Part shown: positions 24,101 through 34,078 of the stretch, one piece after another
Layout of the letters: the number at the start of each line of letters is the position of its first letter
How positions within the stretch are numbered: the stretch's first letter is position 1
Assembly (NCBI RefSeq): GCF_963576615.1
Contig: NC_088708.1
Coordinates: 67,538,672 to 67,602,671, forward strand
DNA length: 64,000 bases
Direction of reading: 5' to 3'
Source: Watersipora subatra
Taxonomy: Eukaryota > Bryozoa > Gymnolaemata > Cheilostomatida > Watersiporidae
Translations under genes and position numbers: made by a program
Notes under the pieces: model-generated
Databases searched by the model: none
Seen by the model: the letters and a program-made list of their open reading frames with translations, nothing else
Told to the model about the DNA's origin: nothing

Positions 24101-27100
24101 GCGCAACACCGAATTACTTCGAGTTGGAGATACACATTTTTGACATTTGCTGCCAACTAATGTGTAGTGACACTATGACCCCATGGCTGTAGATAGCTGA
24201 TAAATAGTCAAGCATAAAGGGGCCAAGGACTGTTGAAATTCAATGAAGCCTCATCTAAGTAATTTGTTCTGGAGCATGCTATTTGGAAATCAGTTGCCAA
24301 TGTGGAAAAAGAACGCATCTGAAGTAATCATAAAGCCTAATAAGACTTAATAATATAACTTGACTGTCACTTTTGGCTGCAAATTGATACTGCAAGGCAA
24401 TAACTAATATGCTGTGGACAAGTCTGTGCATTTACCGCTGCAACATCTGATCATTTATCAGTAGGGGGGAATTGGGTAATGTAGACAGTTTTTCTTTTCG
24501 TTACAGTTACTTCTATTCTTTTAACTTTAGAATACTCTAAATGATATCTTTAGCTTGCAGAGTTTGTTGGCTCTCTTTCCTAAATTGCATGCTTTGTAAT
24601 ACAAGCAATAGTTTTTCCAGAATCCACCATATTGTAAACCACAAGATTGTACACATTACCACCCATCAGTGGGTAATGTGAACAAGTATACTGGTAATGT
24701 AAACATGTCATTTTTTGTCATTAAAAGTAAAAATTTCTCAGATATTTAAATAACTACAAGTAATATATGCATTTGGTTATGTTTAATTTAACGTAAACTG
24801 TCCAGGAATAATTCAAATCTGACAATATAACATAATAATTTTGCTAAGTCATAGTAATAACTCAGATTGTCTTTTAGTGTTGTTGGTATAACAAATTATT
24901 TCTATCTTAAATTGAATGCTGATGGCTTAAAACCAAATATGAGTCCACTTCTGGCTCTTTCTGTATTTCCCTGTAACAGCGGCTTAGGTAAAACTAATTC
25001 GAGCTGGCTGCGACTCACATATTTACAATCTGGTAGGTCTGCCTCAAAAAACTCCCCACTCCTGTGTCAGTAAAAGTCTACTTCCAACTCTTCACATGCA
25101 ATAGTTCTAATTAAATCAAGGCAAATACTTTAACATTCATTTTCTAATTACAAAATTTTAAAAAATTCGCGTCTACTAATCACAATCAATGGATGGTGCA
25201 AAACAACATTCACATTTGCATTCGTAGTTACTAGCAAATAATTGTTGGACTGAGAAATTTACATGTACGTATATTAGTAAATTACCAGTTAGCCTAGTAG
25301 TAGCAGTAACAATTTAGACATAACATTGAAACTAGCAAATTAAACAGTTTATGTCATATGCCTTGCAACACAGGGTAATTTGGACATGGCATAAGGGTAA
25401 TGTGAACATGTCCACATTACCCCATCTTATATATTATTACAAATTTTGATAAACATCAGTCGTAGTCAGGAGTTACCTTCTGACAATCAATAGGGATAAA
25501 CAGCACAATATGCTTTGTTTGTGTACATATTGCCCCAAAAGTTTCAACAACATTCACACTACGTAACCCAGGAAATTAAATTAAATTAAAAATTACTATT
25601 TGTATGATAAATATTAAGATGCTTACAGATTGATGTATGATGGATAGAGACTTCCAAATTAGCATGGGACTTCTTCTAACAGGTAAAGGAAAGGTTTTAT
25701 AATATGAAACAAGTGGAATTGGTTATAAACTATAGCTAATAATTTAACTGTCCACATTACCCAGCTGTCCAGATTACCCATACCTGAACTCCCATACCTC
25801 ATTTTTGGTCAATTTGATTTGAATGAGGATCTCAAAAGTGCGTGGAGAATATAAAAATACCAAAGTAAACATGATCTAAAAATTTAAGTGCCTTAGAAGT
25901 TGCTCTAAAATGGATTTTTGCATGCAACATGGCACTGCGAAAAAACTTGTTTATTATGGCATTAGATCCATGAATTTCTCCTATGCACAGACAGCTGTCA
26001 TATGCATAGATGCGAACAATACATGTTAAAAATGATAAAACCAGAGTTGGTTTTAACCAGAGTTGACTCATCCAAAAAAAAATTATGTTTGATGATTTTT
26101 GACTTTTTGATTTTTTTCATGTCAAAAAATGGGACTTATAGAGGGTCAACTGTGAATATGAACTGCACAATTTGGTCAAATTAAAATAAAAACAGCTTTT
26201 AATAAATTAAGTCATGCCAAGTTGTTTTGTTATGTTACTAATGTTTTCATGTGGCACACTTCAGCAAAATAAAATAGTATGTTAGCGGCCATGAAAATAA
26301 GGTTTATAATTGATGTTTTCAAAAAAGTCCGATTTAAATGAAAAAACTTGATTTAAATTATAAAAGAACACAAATTTTTTGAAAAAAATCATCATTTGTT
26401 TTCCAACCCTGGATAAAACCATTACTATCAAGCATTGTATGAGATTAGCTCCCATGTTATTAATGTATTGCCACACAAGTAATGCCCCCGTTTTTGCTCT
26501 ACATGTTGAATGTTCTAAACACAATGAAAACTCCAATGAGCAATTGAACACCTCTCAAGAGACCTTGCTACATTAAACTGGTTCAAGTTAATATCACAAG
26601 ATAACCTTTGAAGAATACTGATAGAAATTATATAAGTAATTGTGATATAATAACCTTTTGTTTCTAGTGCAATTAATATAGAGATTGGCTCAAAAAACAG
26701 AATGCATGGAGTATAAGCTCTAATAGTATAAAATCTACTGCAAGCTTTTAGTCCTCAATTTTGTTGAGATGTTCAGAATATGTTCTAATTGTTGTACAGC
26801 ACTTAAAAGACTGCAACTAACATTTACTCAGAATCAGATAATATTTTTTGGAGTTAATTTTATAGTTTGAAAACAGGAACAGCATTCGAACATAAGAAAT
26901 ATTTAACCAAAACAACTAAACCGAATAAAGCTGGTAAAGTGACAAGCTTAAAGCTGGTAAACTGGCAAGCTAGTCATAATCTACTGGTAAAGTTGGTAAA
27001 CTGACAAGCTTTATAGCCTAGTGCAAATGTGTTAAATAAAAATATAGTTTTGTCAAGCTTTATAGATCTGCAACTATAGGGGTCCATTGCACATTCAGTA

Positions 27101-28233
27101 TTAAGGTACCTAAGCTGATGGTCATGGTAATGGGCATCGCAACACAACATTTTATATAAATTGCTTATTTTAATTACTGGTCTACTTATAACCAGAAAAC
27201 CTGATAGCAGAATAATTAAGTTGGAATGTGATAGCAAATAGCTCCCGTTGGAAACCATAATTATATCAATTGCTAAGTAAAACCTATGTACATTTTATCT
27301 TGTCTTAATTTAAAAACCTTACTAAAAGTTTCAGCTGTCTACATAAACAAAAGATGAGTATAATCTACAAATAAACACTTATATAGTCAAATTAAGTGAA
27401 CAAGATATCTGGACATCTCACGCATTGGGAGCGAGACTCACGCAATTGCCCCATGCCTCACGCATCTCACGCCCGTGTCACGAAATTGCCCTTTTTACCC
27501 AAGCAAACCTGTTTTTTGCCCCAATCTTCAAGTAGTAATCATATAATTACTACTAATAAACAACTATGTATAAACATATTTGTGGCATTCTTATCTATCA
27601 ATAACCTCCACGACATTTGGTTTCCATATGGAGTTATATTATCTTTCGCTGTGGTGTTTTTATACGCTATGAAAATTTACCCCAATTATCAAATCCTCGC
27701 GTTTTCATTGCTCCCAAAATAAACTCTCACTCGTTTCCCCACTCTAGGGTTGGCAGGTCTATATCTGGACAACAGACCATATGCTTGAAGGTCAATTATG
27801 ACTAACGACCATATCATTAATAAAATCAAATAGCAAAGGTTGACAGTTAACAATAAGGTAATGTGAGTTACCAGTAGTATAAAAGACAATACTGAAAATA
27901 TATCTCGAAGAACAACTTAAAAGTTTCGTTCTGTGTTATAAGGACATGAGAAAAAGCCAAATAAAAGAGGGCTGCAGCACAACCATTCATTTCCCAACAT
28001 GGTTTCTCTAGCAATTATTATTTGAAAAAAATGAACGTCCTAAATGTCGACAAATCATCATAAAATCTTTGTTTGAGAGAACCATGAAATACGTTGCTCG
28101 ATTTATCAAACACATTTTATATACCTTTCGTGACTCGCAATTGAGCTGCAGAAGCTTTTCTTTGTACACTACTACTAGAAGCTGTAGAGGTTCCATCTTT
28201 TTGTTGATTTTTCAAAGAAAAAAGTTTCAACAT
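18761..28233 (-). CDS. UBE2M: NEDD8-conjugating enzyme UBC12 (E2)
   Basis: E2 enzyme that takes NEDD8 from the NAE E1 and passes it to cullins, controlling cullin-RING ligases in cytosol and nucleus. Exons: 28233..28125, 22619..22525, 21713..21571, 20484..20421, 18901..18761; all junctions are in phase and the product is 183 aa, the length of human UBE2M. The N-terminal docking tail starts [14 protein letters not shown], whose leading Met-Leu and Phe suit the UBC12 peptide that binds the E1 groove; [20 protein letters not shown] follows. The UBC fold has [18 protein letters not shown] with catalytic Cys111, then [19 protein letters not shown] and [13 protein letters not shown]. The C-terminus is [15 protein letters not shown]. 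Exon 3 overlaps a plus-strand open frame that is only its shadow. Intron 1 (5.5 kb) and intron 4 (1.5 kb) are full of repeats. Confidence 0.97.
19581..20179. repeat. 45-bp minisatellite, about 13 copies
   Basis: The unit is ACCAAGCTGCATACTTGACA followed by GCAACAAGTATATCAACCAGTGCTA. After the first two, copies look identical, so it expanded recently. It lies in UBC12 intron 4. Because 45 is a multiple of 3 and one frame on each strand lacks stops, it yields long open frames: 15-residue [15 protein letters not shown] on minus, [15 protein letters not shown] on plus. I take these as by-products. Confidence 0.97.
21030..21165. repeat. (TA)n / TATATGTC microsatellite
   Basis: Runs of TATATATATGTC change into GTGTGTATATATATATAT. 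It is in UBC12 intron 3, about 400 bp from exon 3. Confidence 0.9.
22935..23090. repeat. 155-bp direct duplication, copy 1
   Basis: Starts AATTACAATCTGGTTCTCCA and runs to CTGTATATAAC. It matches 23750-23905 at well over 90 percent by eye, in the same orientation. The second copy lacks a few bases near AATCCGTAAAAATAATC. Both lie in UBC12 intron 1, about 815 bp apart start to start. Confidence 0.85.
23750..23905. repeat. 155-bp direct duplication, copy 2
   Basis: Second copy of the segment at 22935. It ends immediately before the 51-bp hairpin at 23908, whereas copy 1 has no hairpin there. The sequence between the copies shows no transposon signature. Confidence 0.85.
23908..23958. repeat. 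Perfect hairpin, 23-bp arms, 5-nt loop
   Basis: The arms begin TAATCAGTAAGAAATGTGG and are perfectly complementary across the loop TATGT (23931-23935). In UBC12 intron 1. No T-run follows, and the intron is transcribed from the other strand, so it is not a bacterial-type terminator. Confidence 0.9.
24474..25780. mobile_element. Possible DNA transposon with GGGTAATGTGGACA ends
   Basis: GGGTAATGTAGACAGTT at 24474 faces AACTGTCCACATTACCC at 25746, with a second inverted GGACAGCT/GGGTAATCTGGACA unit at 25764-25780. More copies of GGTAATGTGAACA lie inside near 24670, 24692, 25374 and 25396, in both orientations. One pair forms the palindrome GTGAACATGTCCAC. No transposase motif or clear target duplication is visible; a 68-codon plus frame at 24867 is unrecognised. 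It is in UBC12 intron 1. Confidence 0.5.
27414..27761. mobile_element. hAT MITE, CACGC family, copy 2
   Basis: A 348-bp relative of the element at 3571. Perfect 8-bp target duplications TATCTGGA flank it (27406-27413, 27762-27769). The right end is GGGTTGGCAGGTCTA. The left end keeps the first CA, then jumps to TCTCACGCATTGGG, so about 11 bp of the left terminal repeat are missing while the target duplication is intact. It is in UBC12 intron 1. Confidence 0.88.
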
Positions 28234-29754
28234 GGTATATAAGATGTTGTTACACTAAAGTTTGTAATTGACAATTAAACTGAAGCGAGTTTTTTTCGGA
28301 ACAAAACATTGGGTAGCCTGTGGCGTCGTAATACCTGCGCATTTGTAATGTCCCACAAAAATTGGCTTGCAATTTTTTTTAATTTTTTAGAAAATTTATA
28401 AAGATTAAAAAATTATGCAGATCTAAAAAATTGATTATAGCCCAAACAAGAGTAATTACTGACTTCATGTCTGAGACTGGTCCACTTGAGGTACATATGT
28501 ACTTAAGAATCGTGTCTTTGTATCCATTGTCATGTCGAACCAATAGACTTGCATACATATATACGGTGTACTATTGCTTCAGCAAGCAAAGGAACATGCC
28601 TGTACGTTTTTATGCTTAGAGTCTCTGTCGAACACCCAATTAGTATATTCTGGAGTTATGTTACCTTTATGTTTTAAATGTCTGTTTTATACTTTGGTAA
28701 ATTATAATGATCTCCACTAAGTAGCTCTTTGTGTTAAGTAACCGTGTGGCTCAAGAATATTCAGCTGACAGCTGACAAGGTTGCTTTTGAGTCGGTAAGT
28801 TTTTTTCGCATGAGATGAAGTTGCAATCAAACAATTATCTATGACCCGATGTAGAATATACATTCAGATATCAGACAGGATAAAAGGTGTAAGACATTGA
28901 TTAATAGTAGACAGAAGTTAGAACTATTGAACTACTACAAATCCTAGGATTGATACTCTCCCCAAAAGGCCCATTAGGCTCGGCCCAAAATCAAGTTTAG
29001 GGAGGGTTTTCAGACCATGGGGCCCTGTCAGTGAATTTGCTACTTTAGGGGGCAAATAAAATTTGAATGGCTTGCGAAAGATGGTGATTTTCTGAGTTTT
29101 CTTTATCAGAAATAAACTCTTACCTGGTTTGATTGATAGCAAAAGTTAGAAGCATTGATGCAAGAATCTGGAGAAAAACTTACTCTGGATCACTTTGAAA
29201 ATTTAAGTGCTGGAGGCATCTAAAAACTTGTCATGTGATAGAGTAGTCATGTGACTAGATAGAGTAGTCATGTGACTAGATAGAGTAGTCATGTGATAGA
29301 GTAGTCAGATCACCAGGGATTAAAGCAATTAATATTAGCAATAAATTCACAACTGTGAAAATTCAAATCTTCTTCAAATAAATTGTAAATGTAATAAAAA
29401 AGAATCATTGGATTGGTTGTGAAAGTGCGATGCTACAGGCAGTAAAAGAAATGTACTTAGAGGATAAGTTCACAATAAGTTTAGGCTTACTTAATCATGT
29501 TATTAAGTCTGATTACAATTGTTAAATTAGTTACTAGAACTGGTCACAAGCAACCCATAACGTTTAAAATTGACCTTTGAGCATTTGTCAGCTACATCAT
29601 GGTAAAGGCAGGCAGCCAATAGCTGGTTGTACAGTTGAAGTTGTATTCAAGTGTTAAGGGGAGATGAACTGTCAGTTACAATCTGGCAATAAAAACATAC
29701 ATGGCTGAAAATATATGTATATATATATATCTAATACTACTAGATTGTATCTCG
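28234..29754. other. Intergenic region upstream of UBC12
   Basis: Should contain the UBC12 promoter. A 21-bp tandem repeat (GAGTAGTCATGTGACTAGATA, three copies) lies at 29241-29303. A (TA)n tract precedes the LINE fragment at 29755. Nothing else is recognised. Confidence 0.55.
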
Positions 29755-30790
29755 ATAGGAAAGATGGCGGTAGGGGACTCAAAAGTGTACAGCAGAGAGT
29801 GAAAGCGGAAGAGCGAAGGCATCAAAGCCTATGCAGCCTCCATGGCCACTTCAGATAAGTTGCTAGCTGAATTTCAATCGGCTGCTCTTACAATGGACCT
29901 TCGCCCTGATGATGAGGAAATTGACTGGCACACGAAACCTCTTCATGGTGCTTACCACCGACAAATATCTAAGGTTGGCGATCTCCACCAGACATATATG
30001 TGGCTGAACAAAGGAAACCTAACGGCCAATACAGAGTCGCTAATCATGGCAGCCCAGGAGCAAGTGCTCCCAACAAGGCAACTCCAGACAAAAATCTATC
30101 ACACTAGAGACGATCCTAGATGCAGACTGTGCAAAGATGCACCGGAGACCATCCAACACATCATCAGTGGATGCAAGCAGCTAGCAGGAAATGCATACAC
30201 TGAGCGGCATAATAATGTCGCAGGTGTTGTGTATAGAAGTCTGTGTGACGAGTATGGCCTTAATAAACCACAACACTGGTGGGAAGCTCCTGGTTGAGGT
30301 CAATGAAAAGGAGAAAAAAGATGAAAAAATGAAAAATAAGATCCTCTGGGACTTCTACATTCGGACTGACAAGCATGTCCTGGCAAACCAACCAGATATA
30401 GTGGTGGTGGACAAGGAGAACAAGAGAGCTACTATAATAGATATAGCAGTACCCAATGACTGCAATATAGCCAGCAAAGAAAAAGAAAAGGTAGAGAAAT
30501 ATCTCCCTCTTGGAGAAGAGATTGAAAAATGCTGGAATGTAAGAAAAACTGTAATCCCAGTAGTCATTGGGGCACGGGTGCAATAACACCGGCACATAAA
30601 ATGTGGCTTGCCCAGATACCAACAGCAATCAGATGAGTTGCAGAAAAGTGCGCTATTGGGAACAGCTAAGATCTTGAGGCGAGTGCTCAAACTCCCAGGT
30701 CTCTGGTAGGAGACCCGAGTTAGAGCAGAAACTACCACCCATACGGGTTAACCGGGATGAGGAAACAATTTTATATATATATATACATAT
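29755..30790 (+). mobile_element. 5'-truncated LINE with restriction-like endonuclease
   Basis: C-terminal part of a non-LTR retrotransposon polyprotein. Reading frame 29842-30297 has the post-RT region, including LNKGNLTANTESLIMAAQEQ and the zinc-knuckle CRLCKDAPETIQHIISGC. A frameshift near 30290-30300 moves the reading to the next frame, which carries the endonuclease core LWDFYIRTDKHVLANQPDIV, then DKENKRATIIDIAVP, with the PD...D...K layout. Its stop at 30585 is followed by further family sequence (TAKILRRVLKLPGLW) in another frame. The copy ends in a (TA)n tract at about 30770. It belongs to the RLE-type LINEs (R2/R4/NeSL group); the exact clade is uncertain. At least two frame breaks make it dead. 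Confidence 0.85.
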
Positions 30791-31005
30791 ATATATAGAA
30801 TATATATATATTTTTTTTTGGTACTAAACTAGAGGAGTATAGAGTGACGTTGGACCTCTCATCACTGTTTAGTAACCTCTTCGTTGACGGTTGCAGTTTC
30901 AATTAAAGTATAAACTGTGTCAGCAATGAGAGAAGTAGTGCTGCAGATGCGCTGACTCGTTACACTCATGGCAATACAGTATTGAGGAAATTAAAGACTT
31001 TAGAC

Positions 31006-31320
31006 CAGTGGTTCTCAACCTTGTTAGTTGTACTGAATCCCACCAGTTTCATATGCGCTTTAACTGAACCCTTCTATATTGAAAAATAAAACATGATTGT
31101 TTTCACATTCAAGAAATAAATGCACAAAATGAACTGTGCAGTAAGATCAAAGAACAAAACCAATAAAATGCATGAGCTCACAACAAATTATATCTTTTCA
31201 TAAATGCATGACCTTGTACACGGTATGTCTTCTGCTGCTGCCTTTGAAAGACCACCTATGAGTTTTGACCTCCGCCAAACTTTTGAGACTGGCTCACTGG
31301 ACACCTAAGGTTCGATCCGA
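31006..31320 (+). mobile_element. Fragment of a hAT element (left end only)
   Basis: CAGTGGTTCTCAACCTTGTT is a classic hAT/Charlie-type terminus, and ACTGAATCCCACCAGTTTCA follows it. There is no complementary right end and no second copy of the 8 bp before it (CTTTAGAC) within range. The right boundary given is approximate. Confidence 0.5.
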
Positions 31321-32602
31321 ATCAAGATTAAAAATGACTGCTTTTAAATCAAGAATCACGTTCATAGAACAGTTCACTTCAAAAGATGCCTACCTTAAGA
31401 AGATGGTGACTGCATTACAATGACGAAACTTTACAGAAAGTATTGAGTTTTATAAAGAGCTGACCTCCATACTTATCAGTGGTCAACAAGTTACTACAGC
31501 CACGCCTTGGATAGCAGTTCCTTTGATCAGTGAATGAAGGTTTCCTTATGCTTGGCACTCGTTTAAATTAGGTCTTACACCATGGTTGCAAATTGCGAAG
31601 TTTTCAAGTCGCGGATTATTTGTCTATGAACTATTGCAGGCTAATATTTGTGACAAATTGCTTGTGCTGTCTAACTAGGCCTAAAGATGTATTAAAAGAA
31701 CAGTATTATAGGTACTAGCTGGATGTATCAGATTCACCTGATTCACCGGAGCTATGGCGACAGGTGGCTGGCTCAGCTTTACCACTGCAGAGTTATTCAG
31801 ATTGCTTAGAAATGAGGCTGCCTGTGGCTAGACGCAAAAATGTAAATTTGTGGTGTCAGACAGCAGACCGCAATACAGTGCAATAGAATTTTCATAATTT
31901 TTTAAAGAATACGGAATCATACATATCACTAATAGTCTATGCTGAGACATATGGAGTGACAGAAAGTCATTTAGGTTGTTAAAAGAGCGCTATAGAAGGT
32001 ATGTGATCTATATTTGGCTTTCTTTGTCTACAGTAAGGGGCCATAAAACGGGCAATACTCTTCTGCCGAGCTTCTTGTGGGCGAAAATTTCTGAACTGTG
32101 ATTAGACATACTAATAATCTTAAATACAAATTCCCAAATTATAATACGTATTAAATAACATAATAAAATTTATCAATTCTAAATCAATGATGAGGAGATG
32201 GCACAAAAATTATTCACAAACGCATTTCTTATACCTATGGCTTCTATGATAGTCTGCGATACTCAGCAAACAGGAGTCACTCGCGGCAGTTTAGGAAGTA
32301 TGGCAAGGAAGTTAGAAGTTGTCACTGTCTTGTTTTAGAGTGGTTGCAATATTTGCTAGAACAGCTTTGCAGTGATCCCTACCCATGTGATTGTATTTAA
32401 TTTAGTTACGACAGACAAGTGAACTGCTGTCATATATCGTTGATTATGCCTGTGGAATACAGCAACCAATAAGCAGCCCAAACAGCTGGTAGTTTTTAAA
32501 GACTATCATTGATACTATTACCCTATCAGTATTGTCAGAGATCATCAAATGGGCCAGTAAAGCAGAGAAAATGAGAATGTGGCATGTGCTCATCTACTCT
32601 GA

Positions 32603-32740
32603 CATGTTGGATAGTGGTTGATTGATGTAGGTGTAGGAGTGTTGGCCTCCAAGCTTAAAGGTGTGAGTTCGAATGACGTATGAAGCAATCTTTTATCCTA
32701 ACTCTAAACGTGGATCCGAGCAAACAGACATGGCTAGTAC
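32603..32740 (+). mobile_element. tRNA-derived SINE, family A, copy 3
   Basis: Head TGGTTGATTGATGTAGGTGT, box-B-like GTGAGTTCGAATGAC, and remnants of the GAGCAAACAGACA tail. It lacks the long leader seen at 5030. Confidence 0.7.
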
Positions 32741-33990
32741 TGTAGTGAAGATCAAATAGTACAAGTTTTTGTCTCTTGTTTACTAGCCATTTTGTTGAAC
32801 TAGTGAAAGACAGCTTGTTTGACCCAAAAAGACAATATTTATTATTTCATAACTCTAGAATTGCAAACTTATATTGTTATTCCCATATGGTCATGTCAGT
32901 TTGCAATATAGGAAATGATGCTTGGGAAGATACAAGGCTTACAGTATGAGCATCCGCAATGTTAGAACCATCTTCGATGTTGGCCCACAAATCTTAACCA
33001 TCTGGTACATACATTGCTGCCCATACTATATAACCTTTTGTAAGCGGTAGAGCAACGATACTGGCAGGGAGTACAGATGAGTAGTGTGGTGATAATTCTG
33101 GAATAGATGCTTCGTAATAGAGTATGCATTGCACTCAAGTAGCAGAATGTTTAAATAACCATTATTTCTACGATGTTGAGTAGAGACGAGGTGTAAGAGC
33201 AATGAGATGACTAGGGCCTTCTTATCGACTTAGCCTACTTTATTGAAGTTGCAAAACCAGCTTCTTAACACCCACCTGATTGGAAACTCCAAAAAGCACC
33301 TTCGCAGGCATTAGGTGCAATTGTCCTCAATGAAAGTGTTTATGGATTGTTGTGACAGCGGTGTAGAAATTTGCGTGGAGAGTCTACATTTTTAACGCTG
33401 ATTAAAAATGCCAGAAATCGTGGGTAGCACCAGGCTTAATGCTAGTCATTAAAATGGTTGTTGCACTTTCTAGACGGTCTGCGCTTCTGCAACCATTCTA
33501 CTTCCAATTTTGCTGTTAGCCCAGCTACAGAAATTATGACCCATCCTCAAAACAAGTTTGAAAGAAAATTTTGTAACCCTTATAGATTTTGTTAAGCTTG
33601 TATGACAGCCAAACAATCATTGCATTGCTATAGTGTATGATGTCTTCTATAACTGTTTTTAATCAATGTGTTCACTTACTACACCCTCCCACATATGTCA
33701 TGTATGTGAAACAAGTACTGAGGTAACCAAAAGTCAAAATTAGTTAGCTGCCAGCAAGAAGCAAAGGATTTGGGATTTTTCGGAATATTTTCAAACATAC
33801 ATGGAATTGGTGGATTGGAGTAGATTAGCGACTATAGAGAGACAATTGTCAGTTTGCAAATTTATCCTCCATGTGGCAAGCGATTCAACCCTATACCTGG
33901 ATTGCGAAGAAGTTAAACCTCACCCACAATGCTTAGTAACATTGGTCATTGGTGACATTACATAACCTACTATGTATTTGAAAATTTTCC

Positions 33991-33996
33991 TTTATT
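33991..33996 (-). terminator. Poly(A) signal of DNMT2
   Basis: AATAAA on the minus strand, 83 bp after the DNMT2 stop codon. Confidence 0.65.
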
Positions 33997-34078
33997 TATC
34001 ATGTATTTGGAGGATTGTTAATATCATCAGCTGTCAAATTATAAACATGGTAAAAATAGAAAAAAACATTGAAAATAA

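Larger units (their letters stand above)
30791..34078. other. Intergenic region, LINE to DNMT2
   Basis: No host exon was recognised in this 3.3 kb. A hAT-type left end CAGTGGTTCTCAACC lies at 31006-31020 with AT-rich sequence after it, but no matching right end was found. A family A SINE head is at 32603-32740. A minus-strand AATAAA at 33996..33991 serves DNMT2. Confidence 0.55.

Noticed and set aside
30260-30738. Minus-strand frames of 122 and 127 codons
   Set aside because: They are opposite-strand shadows of the LINE endonuclease coding region on the plus strand.
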